A DNA stretch of 64,000 nucleotides, from contig CAJNOI010000174.1 in assembly GCA_905250115.1 (NCBI GenBank), positions 19,915 to 83,914 of the forward strand. The letters run 5' to 3'. Below, piece after piece: positions 60,398-64,000 of the stretch. The stretch is from Adineta steineri (Eukaryota > Rotifera > Eurotatoria > Adinetida > Adinetidae). The number at the start of each line of letters is the position of its first letter. The first letter of the stretch is position 1. The notes under the pieces are model-generated. The model searched no databases, was not told where the DNA came from, and was given only the letters and a program-made list of their open reading frames with translations. Made by a program: the position numbers and the translations under genes.

Positions 60398-62296
60398 ATG
60401 AAAAATCAATTGATCCTTTTTTGGCGATGTATATTTGGTCCAAAACTTTATCAAACTTATCCAGCTTTACCTCCACCACCCGTTCGAAACGATCAACAAG
60501 TAAATTACAATATTATATAACAGACAAAATTCTTATTTATTTCTTTATAGCCAGCTCATATTTATGAAAAAAATACTGCAGAAAGTCTTAGTGATAGTGT
60601 TTTTTTTGCTGTAAGATTTCAATATTTTTTTCTTATTCATATAAAAAAACTGTATTTAATTAGCTTAAACTATCAATTGGATTACTTAAAGTAACATGGC
60701 CATTATGTTTAATTTATTTCTATCGCAGAGGTTTATTAACCTATGATAATGGCTTAGTAACATTACGACTTACTGGTTGTATTGTTATAATATCAGCATA
60801 TTTTATGTTATTACGTGGTATGTTTGAAATTGTATTCTTTAAATAGGAAAATAAATATATGTATTTAATTAGGTGTCGGTCGTTATGTTAATCCAAATTA
60901 TAAAGTTTTTATTGATGAATTTTTTAAAGTGAAACACAATTCAACACCAGAAACTCGACAAGTAATTTTAAAATAAATGAAAATTTTCTTTAATTTTGTT
61001 TGTGTAGAATCTTTTAGCAAAATTTGATTTTTCTCTGTCACATTGGAAACCTGATTATGTCATAGAAACATCAGCTATTCGTCGATTACCTATGATATCA
61101 ACAACAAAAGATGATTTAATTAATCGTACAGAACCAACATTACTTGATCGTCTTTTTCATTATCCATCACTTTTTCTTGGTTATATTTGTGTTAATGTAT
61201 TCGGTCGACGTTTAATGTTTCCTGGTAGTTTACAATTACTTCGACAAATGATGGAACGTCCTCTACTCGATGGACGTACAAATTTAATTGTACAACATCG
61301 TGCTAAACGATATTTTTTACATACAGCTGATGGAAATAATATTGATACAATATTTATTGATCGACGACAATCAAATAATACATATAATGGTAAAACATTA
61401 GTTATTACTTGTGAAGGAAATGCTGGATTTTATGAAATGGGTTGTATGTCAACGCCAGTTGAAGCTGGATACTCTGTACTTGGATGGAATCGACCAGGAT
61501 TTGGAGAAAGTTCGGTAAAATATAATTTAACTATAAAAAACAATGTCGAATGTATAAATATTCTATTTTTTAGGGTTATCCTGGAACACTTTCAGAAATT
61601 AATTCTATTGATGCAGTAATGCGTTATGCAATTGATGAACTTCATTTTCTTATTGATGATATTGTTGTATTTGCATGGTCTATAGGTGGTTATTCAGCAT
61701 GTTGGACAGCTGTTAATTATCAAGATATTCGTGGTCTTGTCTTAGATGCTGTATTTGATGATGTTCTACCATTAGCACAAAGACAAATGCCATCATTTGC
61801 ATCGAAATTTGTTGAAAAAACTATACGTTATTATCTTGATTTAAATAATATTCAATTACTTAAATTATATAATGGACCATTCTATTTAATACGTCGTACA
61901 CAAGATGAAATTATAAGTCTTATACCTGGTCGAGTAGAAACAAATCGTGGTAATGAACTTTTATTTCATGTTCTTCATTATCGTTATCCATTTATTTATA
62001 ATGACGATCAAACATTAACACTTTTAAGACGATATATTTGTTCAAGTCATACGCAAAGAATTGCTTTATTTGATCAATATTGTTTAAATCAAACTGAATT
62101 ACAAACACAAACAAGAGAATATCGTATGGAAAATCCAACTCCATCATATCCTTGCAAATTTGGTGAAAATTTTTCATTACTCGAACGACAACGTTTTGCA
62201 ATTTATTTAATCGATCAATACTTAGTTAATTTTGATTCTCAACATTGTACACCTTTACCACAAACTTATTTTCATATTCCTAATCGATGTGTTTGA
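60398..62296 (+). CDS. ABHD16A: ABHD16A-type phosphatidylserine lipase (alpha/beta hydrolase)
   Basis: Seven or so exons. The start at 60398 (MKNQLILFWRCIFGPKLYQT) aligns with human ABHD16A MAKLLSCVLGPRLYKIY; the longer in-frame-looking ORF from 60307 is in another frame. Then two membrane segments (LSIGLLKVTWPLCLIYFYRR and LRLTGCIVIISAYFMLLRG), 'FGRRLMFPGSLQLL', 'GKTLVITCEGNAGFYEMGC', 'EAGYSVLGWNRPGFGES', the nucleophile motif 'FAWSIGGYSACWTA' (Ser in SxGG context as in ABHD16A), 'VLDAVFDDVLPLA', 'FYLIRRTQDEIIS' with the acid, and the catalytic His in 'QHCTPLPQTYF'. In mammals the enzyme makes lyso-phosphatidylserine on the ER membrane. All catalytic elements are intact. Confidence 0.93.
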
Positions 62297-62390
62297 TAGT
62301 CATTTTTTTCATATGTTTATCTTATGGGAGAGAATAAATATCAACAAAAAAATAATAATATAAATTTCATATTAGTGTCGAAGGAAGAAT

Positions 62391-62444
62391 GATGGTGTAG
62401 TTAGGTGTGGATGTCTTTTCTTTAGTTAAACCTACACTCACCAT
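62391..62444. repeat. Hairpin motif, copy G (degenerate)
   Basis: GATGGTGTAGTTAGGTGTGG, loop TTTTCTTTAG, then AAACCTACACTCACCATTAT. The arms GGTG..AGGTGTGG and CCTACACTCACC pair imperfectly. Confidence 0.45.
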
Positions 62445-62753
62445 TATTATAAGATTTAGTTTTATAACAACTTTTTGTAATGGGGTACAATTCTTCTTTG
62501 TAGTTAATTTTTATTTCATTTCACTTATATTGAATTCACTTGAATTAAATAAAAAGATATTCTACGTCACCGGTCTTGGTGACTGTTCATACTCAAATCA
62601 TTAGTTAAGAAAGAAAAAAAGCGTTTTCTCTCTTGTTTACACAACTGCGTATTTGAAATAAACTAACTTGAGAGAGAATGATGCAAGAGTTTTGCTGAAA
62701 ACATATCATCAATGCGTTTAGAGAATCGGTTAACCATTTGTTTTAACCAAATC

Positions 62754-62830
62754 TTGAGGGTGTGGGTGAGGGTATGGGTATGGGTGTGAGTATGTAGTAT
62801 TATAACAGCTGACACTTACACCCTCACTAC
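62754..62830. repeat. G-rich/C-rich hairpin, copy H (telomere-like tract)
   Basis: CTTGAGGGTGTGGGTGAGGG, then TATGGGTATGGGTGTGAGTA, with the C-rich arm ACACTTACACCCTCACTAC at 62812. It contains six G-triplets in 30 bp. It includes TGTGGG, the unit I recall for bdelloid telomeres. Confidence 0.6.
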
Positions 62831-63398
62831 AATACAATAACCAATATACGTCAAACAAGGTAAGTTATTCTTTTCTTATTTTTTTCCAGTTTGTTTTCTT
62901 TTTTAGATTCATTTTCAACACGTTTATTACAATGATAATCGACGACTTCTGGTGTGATACTTATTTTTTTAACTTATATATAGACAATATTCTCGTATTT
63001 AATGTTAGAAACTTATATATGTCTGTTAAGACCTTTTATACATGTACATATTATGTATGTGTATTGTCTCACCGGTCGACTATGTATGACGAATTGTGAG
63101 AGTGGCTGCCTATGCCTTTCGACATGATGGTGTCTTGTGTCATCTGCACAATCACAATCGTGCCTTTTCTTTATTGAACACAACTTATATAGGGGTGGTT
63201 ACACAAAGAGAGAAGGTCAGTGATAGGTAGAGACGGTCATGATATAGATTAGATGAAGCATAACGGTCAATACCGTTACACTATGCCCATTGAATTTTTA
63301 TTGCTACAGAGATATTTCTGTACGCGCGCGAGAATAAGTAAAAAAATACAGTTATTTATCTCCTGTATAAAGAAAACATTTATTTATTTGGAAAAAAA

Positions 63399-64000
63399 TT
63401 ATAATTTCTTTTTTACAATTTCAATATCCTCTTTCACATCTTTAAGATCAGGATGATTTAGAGGTAATAAAACTTTGAGAATGTTCAAAGCACGTTCAAA
63501 ATATGGGAGTGCTTTTGAATATTCTTCCATCTTCTTATATAGTAAACCAATGTTTTTGCAGGAACCAGCCAAGTGAGGATGATTTGCAGGAAGGGACTTT
63601 TCTAGAATTCCAAGTGCTTTTTTGGAAAGCGAAAGTGCTTTCGAGTATTCTCCCATGTTCGCATATACATCACCAATGTTGTTACAGGAAATAGCCAACG
63701 AAGGATGATTTGCAAGAAGAGTTTTTTCTTGAATTCCAAGTGCTTTTTCGTGAAATGAAAGTGCTTTTGAGTACTCGCCCATATTTGTATACACCAAACC
63801 AATGTTGTTGTAGGAAGTAGCCAAATCAGGATGATTTGAAGAAAGAGTTTTTTCTCGAATTCCAAGTGCTTTTTCGTAAAATAAAAGTGCTTTTGGGTAC
63901 TCTCTCATGTTACTGTAGGTCAAACCAATATTGTTGTATGAAGTAGCCAATGAAGGATGATTTGCAGGAAGAGTTTTTTCACAGATTCCAAGTGCTTTTT
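63399..64000 (-). CDS. Kinesin-light-chain-type TPR protein (3' part; continues beyond the window)
   Basis: One open frame runs from the stop at 63399-63401 to the window edge, about 200 residues. It holds four to five 42-residue TPRs (YSKALSFHEKALGIQEKTLL, ANHPSLAISCNNIGDVYANM) and ends 'LNHPDLKDVKEDIEIVKKKL'. That end matches the end of the ART-TPR gene at 13560 (HIKVVRNNIEIVTKNL), so it is probably a paralogue. Whether it also carries an ART domain upstream cannot be seen. Confidence 0.75.
   Translation of the reverse strand, partial: KALGICEKTLPANHPSLATSYNNIGLTYSNMREYPKALLFYEKALGIREKTLSSNHPDLATSYNNIGLVYTNMGEYSKALSFHEKALGIQEKTLLANHPSLAISCNNIGDVYANMGEYSKALSLSKKALGILEKSLPANHPHLAGSCKNIGLLYKKMEEYSKALPYFERALNILKVLLPLNHPDLKDVKEDIEIVKKKL

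Larger units (their letters stand above)
62297..63398. other. Intergenic region with two G-rich motif copies
   Basis: Between convergent ABHD16A and the minus-strand TPR gene. Motif copies G (62391-62444) and H (62754-62830) lie here. Otherwise AT-rich; short ORFs at 62407 and 63253 are not supported. Confidence 0.45.

Noticed and set aside
62754..62830. A true telomere or subtelomere
   Set aside because: Only a short irregular G-rich tract; sequence with genes continues on both sides, so at most an interstitial relic.

Overview
The window looks like the nuclear genome of a bdelloid rotifer (Rotaria/Adineta-like). This is inferred from several things: AT-rich DNA, mostly tiny GT-AG introns (about 45-70 nt), clear metazoan orthologues, and expanded families typical of bdelloids (an ADP-ribosyltransferase/TPR fusion, FG-GAP tandem-repeat and pentapeptide-repeat proteins of bacterial type, and a 'YSQYSQ...SCP' membrane-protein family). 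Two runs of exactly 100 N (9521-9620 and 32132-32231) are assembly gaps.

Layout. 1-3074 (minus): the 5' part of a NUP214-type nucleoporin and a CLIC-family gene. 3075-13560: a sparse accessory stretch with an FG-GAP repeat gene, a pentapeptide-repeat membrane protein, a gap-broken membrane protein and a large ART-TPR gene. 14507-16228 (minus): a three-Ig adhesion protein, divergent from TBC1D13 (16550-18952), which is followed by SMYD5 (19340-21249) and a Brahma/SMARCA4 SWI/SNF ATPase (21873-27635). 28352-31127: a secreted protein with many chitin-binding (CBM14) modules. 31619-36899: a small membrane protein cut by a gap, then WDR20. 37594-39819: a rhodanese/mercaptopyruvate sulfurtransferase and NDUFB11, 112 bp apart. 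40815-42186: a Brat-like NHL propeller without the TRIM module. 42559-46251: SEL1L. 46782-48855: two secreted Cys-rich genes and a coiled-coil gene. After a 3.1 kb gene-poor stretch come a CCAP/NPS-type neuropeptide GPCR (52003-55540), TMEM26 with two alternative C-terminal cassettes and an antisense gene nested in its intron (56309-60089), and ABHD16A (60398-62296). The window ends inside another ART/TPR-type gene on the minus strand.

The genes are mostly independent housekeeping loci, not one pathway. The most notable structure lies in the introns and spacers: two long foldback elements (about 770 bp and 339 bp), a decayed pogo-like transposon, a hAT-like MITE, another inverted-repeat intron, and at least eight copies of a short G-rich/C-rich motif (GAGGGTGGGTGTGG-like), several of which form hairpins. 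The TMEM26 locus, with two alternative terminal exons, a 16-nt microexon and a nested antisense gene, is the most interesting gene architecture.
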